From positions 45,891-109,890 of the forward strand of contig CABUJR010000008.1 of assembly GCA_902492015.1 (NCBI GenBank): a stretch of 64,000 nucleotides of DNA, read 5' to 3'. Origin of the DNA: an uncultured Eubacteriales bacterium. GTDB taxonomy: Bacteria > Bacillota > Clostridia > TANB77 > CAG-508. Position numbers and translations under genes: made by a program. Positions 33,591 through 43,640 of this stretch are shown here, piece by piece (the stretch's first letter is position 1; every line of letters begins with the position of its first letter). Below the pieces are notes generated by a model. That model saw only the letters and a list, made by a program, of their open reading frames with translations. It did not search any database and was not told where the DNA came from.

Positions 33591-34242
33591 ATGAATTTAG
33601 AACAGACAATAAATTTGGGAAAAGTATTATTTTCTGGACTTGGGGTTTTACTTCAAATATTTATAATAACACTTATTTTATCTATACCACTTGGAATTAT
33701 TATAGCACTTCTTAGAAATTCAAAATGCAAGGTAATATCTTTTGTAACAAGAATTTATATTTTAATTATAAGAGGTACTCCAATTATGCTTCAAATAATA
33801 GTAGTATATTTTGCACCATATTATTTATTTAAAGTTAATTATGATAGATTTTTAGCAATAATAATTGCTTTTGTTGCAAATTATGCAGCATATTTTGCAG
33901 AAATATTTAGAAGTGGAATAAATAGTATACCAAAAGGACAGAAAGAAGCTGCATATACTTTGCGGATTTAGTAAAATTCAAACTTTTTTTCTAATACTTC
34001 TTCCTCAAATTGTAAAGGTAGTTTTACCACCAGTTTCAAATGAAGTAGTATCACTTCTTAAAACTACTTCACTTGCACAAATAATAGGTATATCAGAAAT
34101 GTTTGCACTTGCACAAAAACAAGCAAATTATTATTTTTCTGTTACTCCACTTTTTATGGCAGGAGGATATTATTTAATACTAACATTTTTAGTATCATTA
34201 ATATTTAATAGAGTAGAGAAAAAACTAGAATATTACAGTTAA
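33591..34242 (+). pseudogene. Amino-acid ABC transporter permease with a frameshift
   Basis: The first 126 codons encode a HisM/GlnP-type permease up to KEAAYTLRI, where a stop intervenes. If the C at about 33963 is removed, the frame reads AAYTLGFSKIQTFFLILLPQ and continues through VSLLKTTSLAQIIGISEM to a stop at 34240-34242. That gives a normal permease of about 217 residues with an intact EAA loop. The break is a one-base insertion in the EAA motif and is not in a homopolymer. The flanking transporter genes are intact, so either transport is lost or the base is a sequencing error. Confidence 0.8.
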
Positions 34243-34253
34243 GAGGTGAAAAG

Positions 34254-36506
34254 ATGAAAGTTATAGAAGTTAAAAATTTATCAAAAAAATATGGAAATTT
34301 AGAAGTTATAAAAGACGTATCCTTTTCAGTAGATGAAGGTGAAACATTAGTAATATTAGGAGCTTCTGGTTCAGGAAAATCTACAATTTTAAGGTGTATA
34401 AATAATTTAGAAAAAATAAGTAGTGGAAATATAATTATAAATGATAGAAGCATGATAAAAGAAGAAAAAAATGGAAAACCTATTTATAACGATAAGGAAA
34501 TTTTAAATCAAATGAATTTAGATACAGGAATGGTTTTTCAAGATTTTAACTTATTCCCACATTTGTCTGTGAAAGAAAATATTGTGCTTGCACTTATTCA
34601 GGTTTTAAAGAAAACTAAAGGTGAAGCAGAAGATATAGCAAATGAATTATTAGAAAAAATGGATTTATTAGATAAAAAGGATGAATATCCTTGTAGTTTA
34701 TCTGGTGGTCAAAAGCAAAGAGTTTCAATAGCAAGAAGTTTAGCTATTAATCCTAAGATAATTTGTATGGATGAACCTACAAGTGCATTAGATCCAGAGC
34801 TTGTAGGAGAGGTTTTAAAAGTAATAAAAAAACTTGCTAAAGAAAAAAGAACAATGATAATTGTTACACATGAAATAAAATTTGCAGAAGAAGTTGCAGA
34901 TAGAATCATTTTTATGGATAATGGAAAAATTGTAGAAGAAGGAACACCAAAAGAAGTTATAAAAAATCCTAAAGAGAAAAGAACAAAAGAATTTTTAAAA
35001 AGATATATAGATTTAGAACCTGAAATTATACCTAAAAAAAGATATATAAAAAGAAAAGATAATATTAGAAAAGGAGATAAAGAGGAAATGGAAAATATTA
35101 ATAAAAATCCTTTAGATGATATAGAACCTAAAAATGTTATTAAATTTTTTAGAGAGATAAGTGATATTCCTAGAAAATCTGGAAATGAAGAAAAAATAAG
35201 AGATTATTTAATAAATTTTGCTAAAGAAAGAGGATTTGAATATTATACAGATGAATATTTTAATGTAATTATAAAAAGAAAATCAGAAAAAAACACTAAA
35301 ACTATAGCTTTTCAAGCACATACAGATATGATTTGTGAAAAAATAGAAGGAAGTAATCATGATTTTTCAAAAGATTCTATAAAGTTATTAATAGAAGGAG
35401 ATTATTTAACAGCAGATGGAACTACTTTAGGTGCAGATAATGGAATAGGAGTTGCACAAATTCTTGCTCTACTTGATTCAGATAAATTTAGAAATATAAA
35501 TATAGAGGGAATTTTTACAGTGCAAGAAGAAACTACAATGATAGGAGCAAAAGAAATTGATTTATCTGTAATAGACAGTGAAAAAATTATCTCTTTAGAT
35601 GCTGGAAAAGAAGGAAAAATGACAGTTGGTTCAGCAAATTGTTTAGAGTGGAGTTCTAGAATAAAAAAAGATTTTGTAGATGTTTCTAAATCTTACAAGC
35701 AATATAAATTAATATATAAAAATTTTAAAGGTGGTCATTCTGGAGGAAATATTGGGGATGCTAAAAGAGGAAATCCAATAAAATTAGGAATAGAAATTCT
35801 AAAACAAATTGATGAAGTTTATATAAATAAAATTTTTGGCGGAAGTAGAGTTAATGTTATACCAAGAGATTTTTATGTAGAATTTTTTATGAAAGAAGAA
35901 AATGTTAGGAAAATAGAGGAATTAATAGAAAAACAAAAAGAATCTTACGAAAATACTATTATTGAAATAGAAGAGAAAAATCAAGATAATAATAAAGCTT
36001 TTTCAAGGGAAGTTACAAATAGAATAATAGATTTTGTTTATAATTATGAAAATGGAGCTTTAGAAAAAAAAGATGATATTATATTATTGTCTTGTAATAT
36101 GGCTGATATAAAAGAAGATGAGAATTATATAAATATAGAATATTCTACAAGGGCAAATGATTTAGAGCTAAGAGATAAATATTTAGAAAGATTAAAAAAA
36201 TTAGTAGAAAAAAATAATTTAGAAATAACATGGAATCAAGAATTAAAAGGTGTAAACCAAAATATAGATAATGAGTTAATACAGCTTTGTAATAAATCAT
36301 ATAAAAATTTATATGGAAAGAATTTAGAAAAAATTATTACACAAGCTGTAGTAGAAGGAGGATTTTTGGCAGACAAAAAAGAAAATTTAGAATATGTTTG
36401 TATTGGACCTAATACAGAAGATGTTCATAGTCCAAATGAAAGAGTTTCAATAAGTTCACTTCAAAGAACATGGAAGTTTTTATTAGAAATTTTGAATAAT
36501 ATTTAA
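34254..36506 (+). CDS. Fusion of an ABC transporter ATPase with a PepD-type dipeptidase
   Basis: The 750-residue frame has two complete enzymes. Residues 1-252 form a HisP/GlnQ-type ATPase with Walker A GASGSGKST (36-44), LSGGQ (149-153) and ICMDEP (170-175). Residues 279-750 form an M20 aminoacyl-histidine dipeptidase (PepD) with zinc-site segments QAHTDMI, GADNGIG, VQEETTMIG, SLDAGKEG and EDVHSPNE. The linker (253-278) is basic. An internal ATG at 35088 with AAGGAG upstream could also start free PepD, so the fusion may come from a lost stop codon between two genes. The operon would import His-containing solutes and release histidine from peptides. Confidence 0.9.
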   Translation: MKVIEVKNLSKKYGNLEVIKDVSFSVDEGETLVILGASGSGKSTILRCINNLEKISSGNIIINDRSMIKEEKNGKPIYNDKEILNQMNLDTGMVFQDFNLFPHLSVKENIVLALIQVLKKTKGEAEDIANELLEKMDLLDKKDEYPCSLSGGQKQRVSIARSLAINPKIICMDEPTSALDPELVGEVLKVIKKLAKEKRTMIIVTHEIKFAEEVADRIIFMDNGKIVEEGTPKEVIKNPKEKRTKEFLKRYIDLEPEIIPKKRYIKRKDNIRKGDKEEMENINKNPLDDIEPKNVIKFFREISDIPRKSGNEEKIRDYLINFAKERGFEYYTDEYFNVIIKRKSEKNTKTIAFQAHTDMICEKIEGSNHDFSKDSIKLLIEGDYLTADGTTLGADNGIGVAQILALLDSDKFRNINIEGIFTVQEETTMIGAKEIDLSVIDSEKIISLDAGKEGKMTVGSANCLEWSSRIKKDFVDVSKSYKQYKLIYKNFKGGHSGGNIGDAKRGNPIKLGIEILKQIDEVYINKIFGGSRVNVIPRDFYVEFFMKEENVRKIEELIEKQKESYENTIIEIEEKNQDNNKAFSREVTNRIIDFVYNYENGALEKKDDIILLSCNMADIKEDENYINIEYSTRANDLELRDKYLERLKKLVEKNNLEITWNQELKGVNQNIDNELIQLCNKSYKNLYGKNLEKIITQAVVEGGFLADKKENLEYVCIGPNTEDVHSPNERVSISSLQRTWKFLLEILNNI

Positions 36507-36520
36507 TATTATAATAAATG

Positions 36521-36555
36521 CCCTAATTATGTTTAAAAACAGATTAGGGTTTTTA
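36521..36555 (+). terminator. Terminator of the histidine operon
   Basis: CCCTAAT pairs with ATTAGGG, followed by TTTTT. Confidence 0.7.
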
Positions 36556-36572
36556 TTACATATTTTAATACC

Positions 36573-36765
36573 ATGCATATCTTATACTATAAATATATAG
36601 AAATATTTTGCTTGTGAATGGAAAAAATTTAGAATATCTTTAATAATTTTACGGAAAGAGTTCATCTTTTGATGGAAGGGTGCCGTAAAATTATTTTAGA
36701 TATTATTAATTTTTGTATTGAACTTAAAAAAATATTTCTATATATTTATAGTATAAGATATGCAT
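36573..36765. repeat. Large nested inverted repeat, MITE-like
   Basis: Positions 36573-36609 are an exact 37-base reverse complement of 36729-36765. Inside it, 36633-36654 pairs with 36683-36704 with two mismatches, leaving a loop of 28 bases. The unit of about 193 bases would extrude as one giant hairpin. No gene lies within it and no target duplication is obvious. It fills the gap between the histidine operon and lysS. Confidence 0.8.
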
Positions 36766-36801
36766 ATGTAAAAAAATCTGCTTAAAAACGATTAAAACAG
36801 G

Positions 36802-36830
36802 TTTACAATAATTAAAATTTGATGTATAAT
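36802..36830 (+). promoter_or_regulatory. Promoter of lysS
   Basis: TTTACA and a perfect TATAAT are separated by 17 bases, 37 bases before the start codon. Confidence 0.7.
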
Positions 36831-36867
36831 AACTAAATCAAATTAATAAAAAAGGGGCGTATAAATA

Positions 36868-38370
36868 ATGAGTGAAAATGATAATAATGAAGTAGTTCAA
36901 ACAGAAGAAGATATTAACAGATTAATGCAAGTTAGAATTGATAAATTAAAAGAGCTTCAAGAAGCAGGAAAAGATCCATTTGAAATTACTAAATATGATA
37001 GAACAGAATTTTCACAAGATATAAAAGATAATTATGATGAATATGAAGGAAAAGATGTATCTGTTGCTGGAAGAATTATGGCAAAAAGAATAATGGGAAA
37101 GGCATCTTTTTGTACAATTCAAGATAGCCAAGGAAAAATTCAAAGTTATGTTAGTATAAATGATTTAGGAGAAGAAAGTTATAAAGCTTTTAAAACTTTT
37201 GACATAGGAGATATTATTGGAATAAAAGGTTTTGTATTTAAAACAAGAACAGAAGAAATTTCTATTCATGCAAAAGAAGTTGTTCTACTTACAAAATCAA
37301 TAAGAGATTTACCTGAAAAATTTCATGGTTTAAAAGATATAGATTTACGTTATAGACAAAGATATGTAGATTTAATAGTAAATCCAGAAGTAAAAGAAAC
37401 ATTTTTACTAAGAAGTAAAATTTTAAAAGAAATCAAGAATTTCTTTGATGACCATGGATATTTAGAAGTAGATACACCAATTTTAAATACTATAGCTGGT
37501 GGAGCTACTGCAAGACCATTTATTACACATCATAACACATTAGATTTAGATATGTATTTAAGAATTGCAAATGAATTATATTTAAAAAGATTAATAGTTG
37601 GTGGTTTTGATAGAGTATATGAAATGGGTAGAATGTTTAGAAATGAAGGTATGGATATTAAACATAACCCTGAATTTACAAATATAGAATTTTATGCAGC
37701 ATATCAAGATTATAATGATATGATGGATACATCAGAAGAGTTAATTAGAACTGTAGCACAAAAAGTATTAGGTACAGGAAAAATTAATTATCAAGGAACA
37801 GATATAGATTTAGAATCACCTTGGAAAAAAATTACAATGATTGATTCTATAAAAGAAGTAACAGGAGTTGATTTTAATACAATTAATTCTGATGAAGAGG
37901 CTATTGCAATAGCTAAAGAAAAGGGTGTAGAAGTAGAAGATGCAAAGAAAACAAGAGGATATATTATAAATGCATTTTTTGAAGAATTTGTTGAAGAAAC
38001 TTTAGTGCAACCTACATTTGTATATGATTATCCAGTTGAAGTATCTCCTCTTACAAAGAGAAAACCATCAGATAAAAGATTAGTTGAAAGATTTGAATTA
38101 TTTATTGATGGACGTGAATATGGAAATGCTTATTCAGAATTAAATGATCCAATAGATCAAAGACAAAGATTTGTTGATCAATTAAAACAAAGAGAAGCAG
38201 GAGATGATGAAGCAAATATGATGGACGAAGACTTCTGTATGGCTATAGAATATGGAATGCCTCCAACAGGTGGTATGGGAATTGGAATAGATAGATTAGT
38301 TATGCTTCTTACAGATTCAGCTTCAATAAGAGATGTAATTTTATTCCCAACAATGAAACCATTAAATTAA
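36868..38370 (+). CDS. lysS: Lysyl-tRNA synthetase, class II
   Basis: The 500-residue protein has the OB-fold anticodon domain ([21 protein letters not shown]), class II motif 1 near [15 protein letters not shown], motif 2 [17 protein letters not shown] and motif 3 [14 protein letters not shown]. The LysRS-specific [17 protein letters not shown] segment is also present. It charges tRNA-Lys. AAGGGGCG precedes the ATG. A site-2 protease gene follows after 55 bases without a terminator, so they are probably cotranscribed. Confidence 0.96.
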   Translation: MSENDNNEVVQTEEDINRLMQVRIDKLKELQEAGKDPFEITKYDRTEFSQDIKDNYDEYEGKDVSVAGRIMAKRIMGKASFCTIQDSQGKIQSYVSINDLGEESYKAFKTFDIGDIIGIKGFVFKTRTEEISIHAKEVVLLTKSIRDLPEKFHGLKDIDLRYRQRYVDLIVNPEVKETFLLRSKILKEIKNFFDDHGYLEVDTPILNTIAGGATARPFITHHNTLDLDMYLRIANELYLKRLIVGGFDRVYEMGRMFRNEGMDIKHNPEFTNIEFYAAYQDYNDMMDTSEELIRTVAQKVLGTGKINYQGTDIDLESPWKKITMIDSIKEVTGVDFNTINSDEEAIAIAKEKGVEVEDAKKTRGYIINAFFEEFVEETLVQPTFVYDYPVEVSPLTKRKPSDKRLVERFELFIDGREYGNAYSELNDPIDQRQRFVDQLKQREAGDDEANMMDEDFCMAIEYGMPPTGGMGIGIDRLVMLLTDSASIRDVILFPTMKPLN

Positions 38371-38425
38371 AATATGTTGAAAATAAAAACGTATACTTTT
38401 TACTAAAGAAATAAGGAGGAATTTA

Positions 38426-39166
38426 ATGTTTGGATATGGTGTAGATAAACGAGTTATATATATTGTACTGGGATTACTAGTGTTATTTTCTTTAATGAGC
38501 ATGAGTAGAGCCGAATGGCTTAGTATATTACTTACTTTACCAGCAGTTATAGTAGCGATTACATTTCATGAATATGCACATGCTAAAGCAGCAGATATGC
38601 TAGGTGATACAACACCTAGAAATCAAGGGCGTTTAACCTTAAATCCAATGGCCCATTTAGATCCATTTGGCTTTGTATTACTTATGTTTGCACATATAGG
38701 ATGGGGAAAACCAGTACAAATAAATCCAAATAATTTTAATAGTAATAAATCTAGAAGTTTTTGTGAATCTATGGTATCTCTTGCAGGACCACTTATGAAT
38801 TTTATTATTGCAATTATAGCTTGTATAGCTTATGTTTTAATAGGAACTTTTGCAAGCATTAGTTTTACACAATCTTTTTTGGGTAGTGTTTTAATACTAT
38901 TTTTATATATGCTTATAATTGTAAATATAGGATTAGGTGTTTTTAACTTAATTCCTTTACCACCATTAGATGGAGAGAAAATTTTTAGACATTTATTACC
39001 ATATAAAGTACAAAGCTGGTTAGATAGAAATTATCAAACACTTTATTGGGTTTTCATTATATTATGGATTTTTGGATTTTTAGGAGTTGTAGTTTCACCA
39101 GTAATAAATGTAGTTACTAGTGGAGTTTTCTGGTTAGTAGAAAAGTTAATTGGATTATTTTTATAA
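38426..39166 (+). CDS. Site-2 protease family (M50) intramembrane metalloprotease
   Basis: The 246-residue polytopic protein has the zinc motif HEYAHA in the segment VAITFHEYAHAKAADMLGD, followed by GRLTLNPMAHLDPFG and the third ligand region NLIPLPPLDGEKI. This is the compact membrane-only form of M50 proteases, without PDZ or CBS domains. Its substrates are unknown. AAGGAGG precedes the ATG. Confidence 0.92.
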   Translation: MFGYGVDKRVIYIVLGLLVLFSLMSMSRAEWLSILLTLPAVIVAITFHEYAHAKAADMLGDTTPRNQGRLTLNPMAHLDPFGFVLLMFAHIGWGKPVQINPNNFNSNKSRSFCESMVSLAGPLMNFIIAIIACIAYVLIGTFASISFTQSFLGSVLILFLYMLIIVNIGLGVFNLIPLPPLDGEKIFRHLLPYKVQSWLDRNYQTLYWVFIILWIFGFLGVVVSPVINVVTSGVFWLVEKLIGLFL

Positions 39167-39180
39167 AAATGAATTCTTAA

Positions 39181-39208
39181 TTTAGGGATAACTTGTGTTA
39201 TCCCTAAA
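39181..39208. terminator. Hairpin after the site-2 protease gene
   Basis: TTTAGGGATAAC pairs perfectly with GTTATCCCTAAA. No T-run follows, so termination may be inefficient; it could protect the mRNA 3' end. Confidence 0.5.
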
Positions 39209-39259
39209 ACTGCGTAAAATACAATATAAATTTAATAAAGGAGTTTAATTAAAATTAAA

Positions 39260-40255
39260 ATGAAAGATGTTTTAACAATGGGAATAGAATCTAGTTGTGA
39301 TGAGACTTCTGTAGCTATTGTAAGAAATGGAAGAGATGTCTTATCAAATGTAATAAATTCTCAAATTAAAATACATGAGGAATATGGTGGGGTTGTTCCA
39401 GAAATTGCTTCTAGATGTCATACAGAAGTTATTAATGGAATTATGAAACAGGCTTTAAAAGAAGCAAATTGCTTTCTAGATGACATTGATGCAATTACAG
39501 TAACTCAGGGACCAGGGCTTGTTGGAGCTTTGCTAGTAGGGGTTTCTTATGCAAAAGGATTGAGCTTTGTAACAGGTAAACCACTTGTAGCAGTGAATCA
39601 CATAGAAGGTCATATAGCAGGAAATTATTTAACACATAAAGATTTAAAACCACCTTTTTTATGTTTAATTATTTCTGGTGGACATACACATCTTGTAAAT
39701 GTAAAAGGCTACAATGAATTTGAAATTTTGGGAAAAACTAGGGATGATGCAGTTGGAGAAGCTTTTGATAAAGTAGCAAGAGTGGTTGGACTAGGGTATC
39801 CAGGAGGACCAAAAGTTGATAATCTAGCAAAAACAGGCAAACCAAATATAAAGCTTCCTGTTACTCATTTTGATAATTTTGATTTTAGTTTTAGTGGAAT
39901 AAAAACAGCAGTAATAAATTTACATCATAAAACACCAGATATAGATAAAGCGGACTTATGTGCTAGTTTTCAAGTTGCTGTAACAGAAATGCTTTTGACA
40001 AATGTAAAAAAAGCTATAAAAGAATTTAATTTAAATAAAATTGTTATTGCTGGAGGGGTGTCTAGAAATTCTTTTATTAGAAAGGCTTTTGATGATTTGG
40101 AAAAAGAATTAAATATAAAAGTATTTTATCCAGAACCAATACTTTGTACAGATAATGCAGCAATGATTGCAGCAGCAGGATATTATAATTTTATAAATAA
40201 TGAAAGAGCAGATTTGAGCTTAAATGCAGTTCCAAATTTAAAAATTGGAGAATAA
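39260..40255 (+). CDS. tsaD: tRNA N6-threonylcarbamoyladenosine synthase subunit TsaD
   Basis: The 331-residue protein shows the family features [15 protein letters not shown], the metal site [17 protein letters not shown] and [13 protein letters not shown]. TsaD transfers the threonylcarbamoyl group to A37 of ANN-decoding tRNAs with TsaB and TsaE, whose genes are not here. The GGAG sequence lies about 18 bases before the ATG, an unusually long spacing, and no better start is visible. Confidence 0.95.
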   Translation: MKDVLTMGIESSCDETSVAIVRNGRDVLSNVINSQIKIHEEYGGVVPEIASRCHTEVINGIMKQALKEANCFLDDIDAITVTQGPGLVGALLVGVSYAKGLSFVTGKPLVAVNHIEGHIAGNYLTHKDLKPPFLCLIISGGHTHLVNVKGYNEFEILGKTRDDAVGEAFDKVARVVGLGYPGGPKVDNLAKTGKPNIKLPVTHFDNFDFSFSGIKTAVINLHHKTPDIDKADLCASFQVAVTEMLLTNVKKAIKEFNLNKIVIAGGVSRNSFIRKAFDDLEKELNIKVFYPEPILCTDNAAMIAAAGYYNFINNERADLSLNAVPNLKIGE

Positions 40256-40272
40256 AAAGAGAAGGTGGAAAA

Positions 40273-40917
40273 ATGATATTGTTAAGAATATTTATATTAA
40301 TATTTTCAACATATTTGATTTATGACATTTTCAACGATTATGACAATCATGAAGTGGAAAAATTAATGATTAAATATGAAAAAGACTTTGATTATTCAAA
40401 ATACACTAAAGATGAGATAAGAAGAGCTTTAAAACACACTTTTATGAGAAGCATGAGAAGAGTAACAGCGAGAGAGTTTTTTAAAACTCCAAAAGAAGAT
40501 AATTTAAGTAGAGAAATATCTGTTATTGTGCCTGATGAGATAAAAAAAGAAAAAAGTGTAATTTCTACTCAAAGTGTTGATTGTAAAACCTATAGTGCCA
40601 GAACAGGAATGAAAGTTGAAAAAGTAACGATAAAAGGAAATAAATACCAAAATATCAAAAATTTTCAAGATATGAATAATGAAAACATATCTGATATTGA
40701 TAATAGTAAAAATATGAGCAAAAAAGATATTCTTAACCATGAAGGAAATCCTATTAGTGATTTTGAAAGTATCAAAGAATTTAAGGAAAACTCACTAGAT
40801 ATTATAGATTATCATGATAAAAATTATTCTGATGATAAAGATGATTCTGATCCAATAAAAACTGAAGAAAGTATTATAAAAAAATTATTTAAAAATAAAA
40901 AAAATAATTTAAATTAG
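40273..40917 (+). CDS. Hypothetical protein with N-terminal membrane segment
   Basis: The 214-residue protein is not recognised. It starts 17 bases after tsaD with GAAGGTGG as binding site. A hydrophobic start (MILLRIFILIFSTYLIYDIF) is followed by a basic region with conserved-looking helices (YTKDEIRRALKHTFMRSMRR). A long polar tail rich in Asp, Ser and Lys looks disordered. It is probably cotranscribed with tsaD. Confidence 0.5.
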   Translation: MILLRIFILIFSTYLIYDIFNDYDNHEVEKLMIKYEKDFDYSKYTKDEIRRALKHTFMRSMRRVTAREFFKTPKEDNLSREISVIVPDEIKKEKSVISTQSVDCKTYSARTGMKVEKVTIKGNKYQNIKNFQDMNNENISDIDNSKNMSKKDILNHEGNPISDFESIKEFKENSLDIIDYHDKNYSDDKDDSDPIKTEESIIKKLFKNKKNNLN

Positions 40918-41012
40918 TGATTATAATGATAGTTGTATTTATTATAAATTGTGTTATATTTTAACAAAAAGACATAAAAATTAATTCAAATTTTAGTATA
41001 AGGAGAAACTTA

Positions 41013-41717
41013 ATGTCGATATATGTAATTGGAGATTTACATTTATCTTTTTCAGTAGATAAACCAATGGATATATTTGGAAATAATTGGGAAAATCATG
41101 CTGAAAAAATAAGAAATAATTGGATAAGTAAAGTAACTGAAAATGATACAGTAATTTTACCAGGAGATTTTTCTTGGGCTACATATTTAGAAGATAGTTA
41201 TAAAGATTTTGAATTTTTAAATTCTTTGCCAGGAAAGAAAATTTTATCAAAAGGAAATCATGATTATTGGTGGACAACAGTTACAAGCATGAAAAAATTT
41301 TTGAGAAAAAATAATTTTCAAAATATAGATTTCTTATTTAACAATTCTTTTTTTATAGAAGATAAAATAATAACAGGAACAAGAGGTTGGATAAATACTT
41401 GGAAATCAGCTGAAAATTATAAAATATTAAAAAGAGAAAATGATAGACTAAAACTTTCAATAGAGAGTGGTATAAATGAATTTGGAAAAGATAAAGAAAT
41501 AATTTCTTTTATACATTATCCACCTTTTTATAAAGAACAAATGATACCAGAAGAAATTGATTTTATAAAAACATTGAGAAATTATGGTGTAAAAAAATGC
41601 TATTATGCACATTTACATTCAGAATCACATAAAGAAGCTTTTGAAGGAATAAAAGATGAAATTAGTTTTAAATTAGTAAGTTCAGATTATTTGAAATTTG
41701 ATTTATTAGAAATTTAG
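41013..41717 (+). CDS. Calcineurin-like metallophosphoesterase
   Basis: The 234-residue protein has the dinuclear-metal motifs in order: IGDLHLS, LPGDFSW, KGNHDYWW, FIHYPPF and YYAHLHSESH. The FSWAT segment after GD and the tryptophan pair after GNHD mark a clostridial subgroup of unknown substrate. It starts after AAGGAG and is separate from its neighbours. Confidence 0.88.
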   Translation: MSIYVIGDLHLSFSVDKPMDIFGNNWENHAEKIRNNWISKVTENDTVILPGDFSWATYLEDSYKDFEFLNSLPGKKILSKGNHDYWWTTVTSMKKFLRKNNFQNIDFLFNNSFFIEDKIITGTRGWINTWKSAENYKILKRENDRLKLSIESGINEFGKDKEIISFIHYPPFYKEQMIPEEIDFIKTLRNYGVKKCYYAHLHSESHKEAFEGIKDEISFKLVSSDYLKFDLLEI

Positions 41718-41809
41718 GATTATAAATTATAATTTATAATTTAGTAATCTATTAGAATTATAATATAATGAATAAAAATATATTAAATAATTTTATATGA
41801 GGAGAAAAT

Positions 41810-43624
41810 ATGCAAGATAAACAAAAAAATATAAGAAATTTTAGTATAATTGCACATATAGATCATGGAAAATCTACATTAGCAGATAGAATTATTGAGA
41901 TGACTGGTGCTTTATCACAAAGAGAAATGGAATCTCAAGTTCTAGATAATATGGATATAGAAAAAGAAAGAGGAATAACAATAAAATCTCAAGCAGTAAA
42001 AATGAATTATATTGCAAAAGATGGGCAAAATTATGAATTTAATTTAATAGATACACCAGGACATGTAGATTTTAATTATGAAGTTTCAAGAAGTTTAGCA
42101 GCTTGTGAAGGGGCAATTTTAGTTGTTGATAGTACACAAGGAGTTGAAGCTCAAACACTTGCTAATGTGTATTTAGCATTGGAAGATAACCTAGAAATTT
42201 TACCTGTTATAAATAAAGTAGATTTACCTAATGCAAGACCAGATGAAGTAAAAAAAGAAATAGAGGATATTATTGGTATTCCTGCAATGGATGCTCCTTG
42301 TATTTCTGCAAAAACAGGATTAAATGTAGAAGAAGTTTTAGAAAGAATAGTAACAGATATACCAGCTCCAAGTGGAGATAAGAATAAAGAACTTCAGGCG
42401 CTTATTTTTGACTCATATTATGATAATTATAAAGGTGCATTAAGTTATGTAAGAATAAAAAATGGAACTGTAAAAGCAAATGATGAGATTTTATTTATGG
42501 CAACTGGAAAAGTTTTTACAGTTACAGAAGTTGGATATTTTGGTGCTGGAAGTTATGTTCCAGCAGATAAACTAGAAGCAGGTGAAGTTGGTTATATTGC
42601 AGCTAGTGTAAAAACTGTATCAGATCTTCATGTTGGAGATACAATTACATTAAAAGCAAAACCTGCAAAAGAGCCATTACCAGGATATAAAAAAGCAAAT
42701 TCTATGGTCTATTGTGGAATGTATCCAATGGATGGTAGTGAATATGAACCATTAAAAGATGCTTTAGAAAAATTGAAATTAAATGATGCGGCATTAAATT
42801 ATGAACCTGAAACATCAGCTGCTTTAGGTTTTGGATTTAGATGTGGATTTTTAGGATTACTTCATTTAGAAATAGTAATTGAAAGATTAGAAAGAGAATT
42901 TGATATAGGATTAATTACAACAGCACCATCAGTTATTTATCAAGTTCATAAAACAACAGGAGAAGTATTAGAACTTTATAATCCAACAGAACTTCCACCA
43001 CAAACAGAAATAAGTTTTATGGAAGAACCTATTATGAAAGCTGAAATAATGATACCAAAAGAATTTGTTGGTAATGTTATGAAAGTTTGTCAAGAAAGAA
43101 GAGGAGTTTATCTAGACATGAAATATTTAGATGAAAACAGAGTAACTCTTGAATATGAACTTCCATTAAATGAAATTATATATGATTTTTTCGATACAAT
43201 AAAATCAAAAACAAAAGGTTATGCGTCAGTTGATTATGAATTTAAAGAATATAGAAGAGCAGATTTAGTAAAATTGGATTTGCATATAAATAATGAACCT
43301 GTTGATGCATTATCCTTTATAGTTCATAAAGATTCAGCTTATGAAAGAGGTAGAAAAATGGCTGAAAAATTAAAAAAAGTTATTCCAAGACAATTATTTG
43401 AAATACCAATTCAAGCAGTTGTTGGTGGAAAAATAATTGCAAGAGAAACTCTATCAGCAATGAGAAAAGATGTACTAGCAAAATGTTATGGTGGAGATAT
43501 AACAAGAAAGAAAAAATTATTAGAGAAGCAGAAAAAAGGTAAAAAGAAAATGCGCCAAATAGGAAATGTGGAAGTACCACAAGAAGCATTTTTAGCAGTT
43601 TTAAAATTAGATGATGAAGAATAG
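41810..43624 (+). CDS. lepA: Elongation factor 4 (LepA)
   Basis: The 604-residue GTPase has G1 [14 protein letters not shown]3 DTPGHVDF and G4 NKVDLP. The LepA-specific C-terminal domain includes [37 protein letters not shown] and GKKKMRQIG. It binds the ribosome and assists in translocation or assembly under stress. AGGAG precedes the ATG. An RNA methyltransferase gene begins 16 bases after its stop. Confidence 0.97.
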   Translation: MQDKQKNIRNFSIIAHIDHGKSTLADRIIEMTGALSQREMESQVLDNMDIEKERGITIKSQAVKMNYIAKDGQNYEFNLIDTPGHVDFNYEVSRSLAACEGAILVVDSTQGVEAQTLANVYLALEDNLEILPVINKVDLPNARPDEVKKEIEDIIGIPAMDAPCISAKTGLNVEEVLERIVTDIPAPSGDKNKELQALIFDSYYDNYKGALSYVRIKNGTVKANDEILFMATGKVFTVTEVGYFGAGSYVPADKLEAGEVGYIAASVKTVSDLHVGDTITLKAKPAKEPLPGYKKANSMVYCGMYPMDGSEYEPLKDALEKLKLNDAALNYEPETSAALGFGFRCGFLGLLHLEIVIERLEREFDIGLITTAPSVIYQVHKTTGEVLELYNPTELPPQTEISFMEEPIMKAEIMIPKEFVGNVMKVCQERRGVYLDMKYLDENRVTLEYELPLNEIIYDFFDTIKSKTKGYASVDYEFKEYRRADLVKLDLHINNEPVDALSFIVHKDSAYERGRKMAEKLKKVIPRQLFEIPIQAVVGGKIIARETLSAMRKDVLAKCYGGDITRKKKLLEKQKKGKKKMRQIGNVEVPQEAFLAVLKLDDEE

Positions 43625-43640
43625 AAAGAGGAATTTAGTA

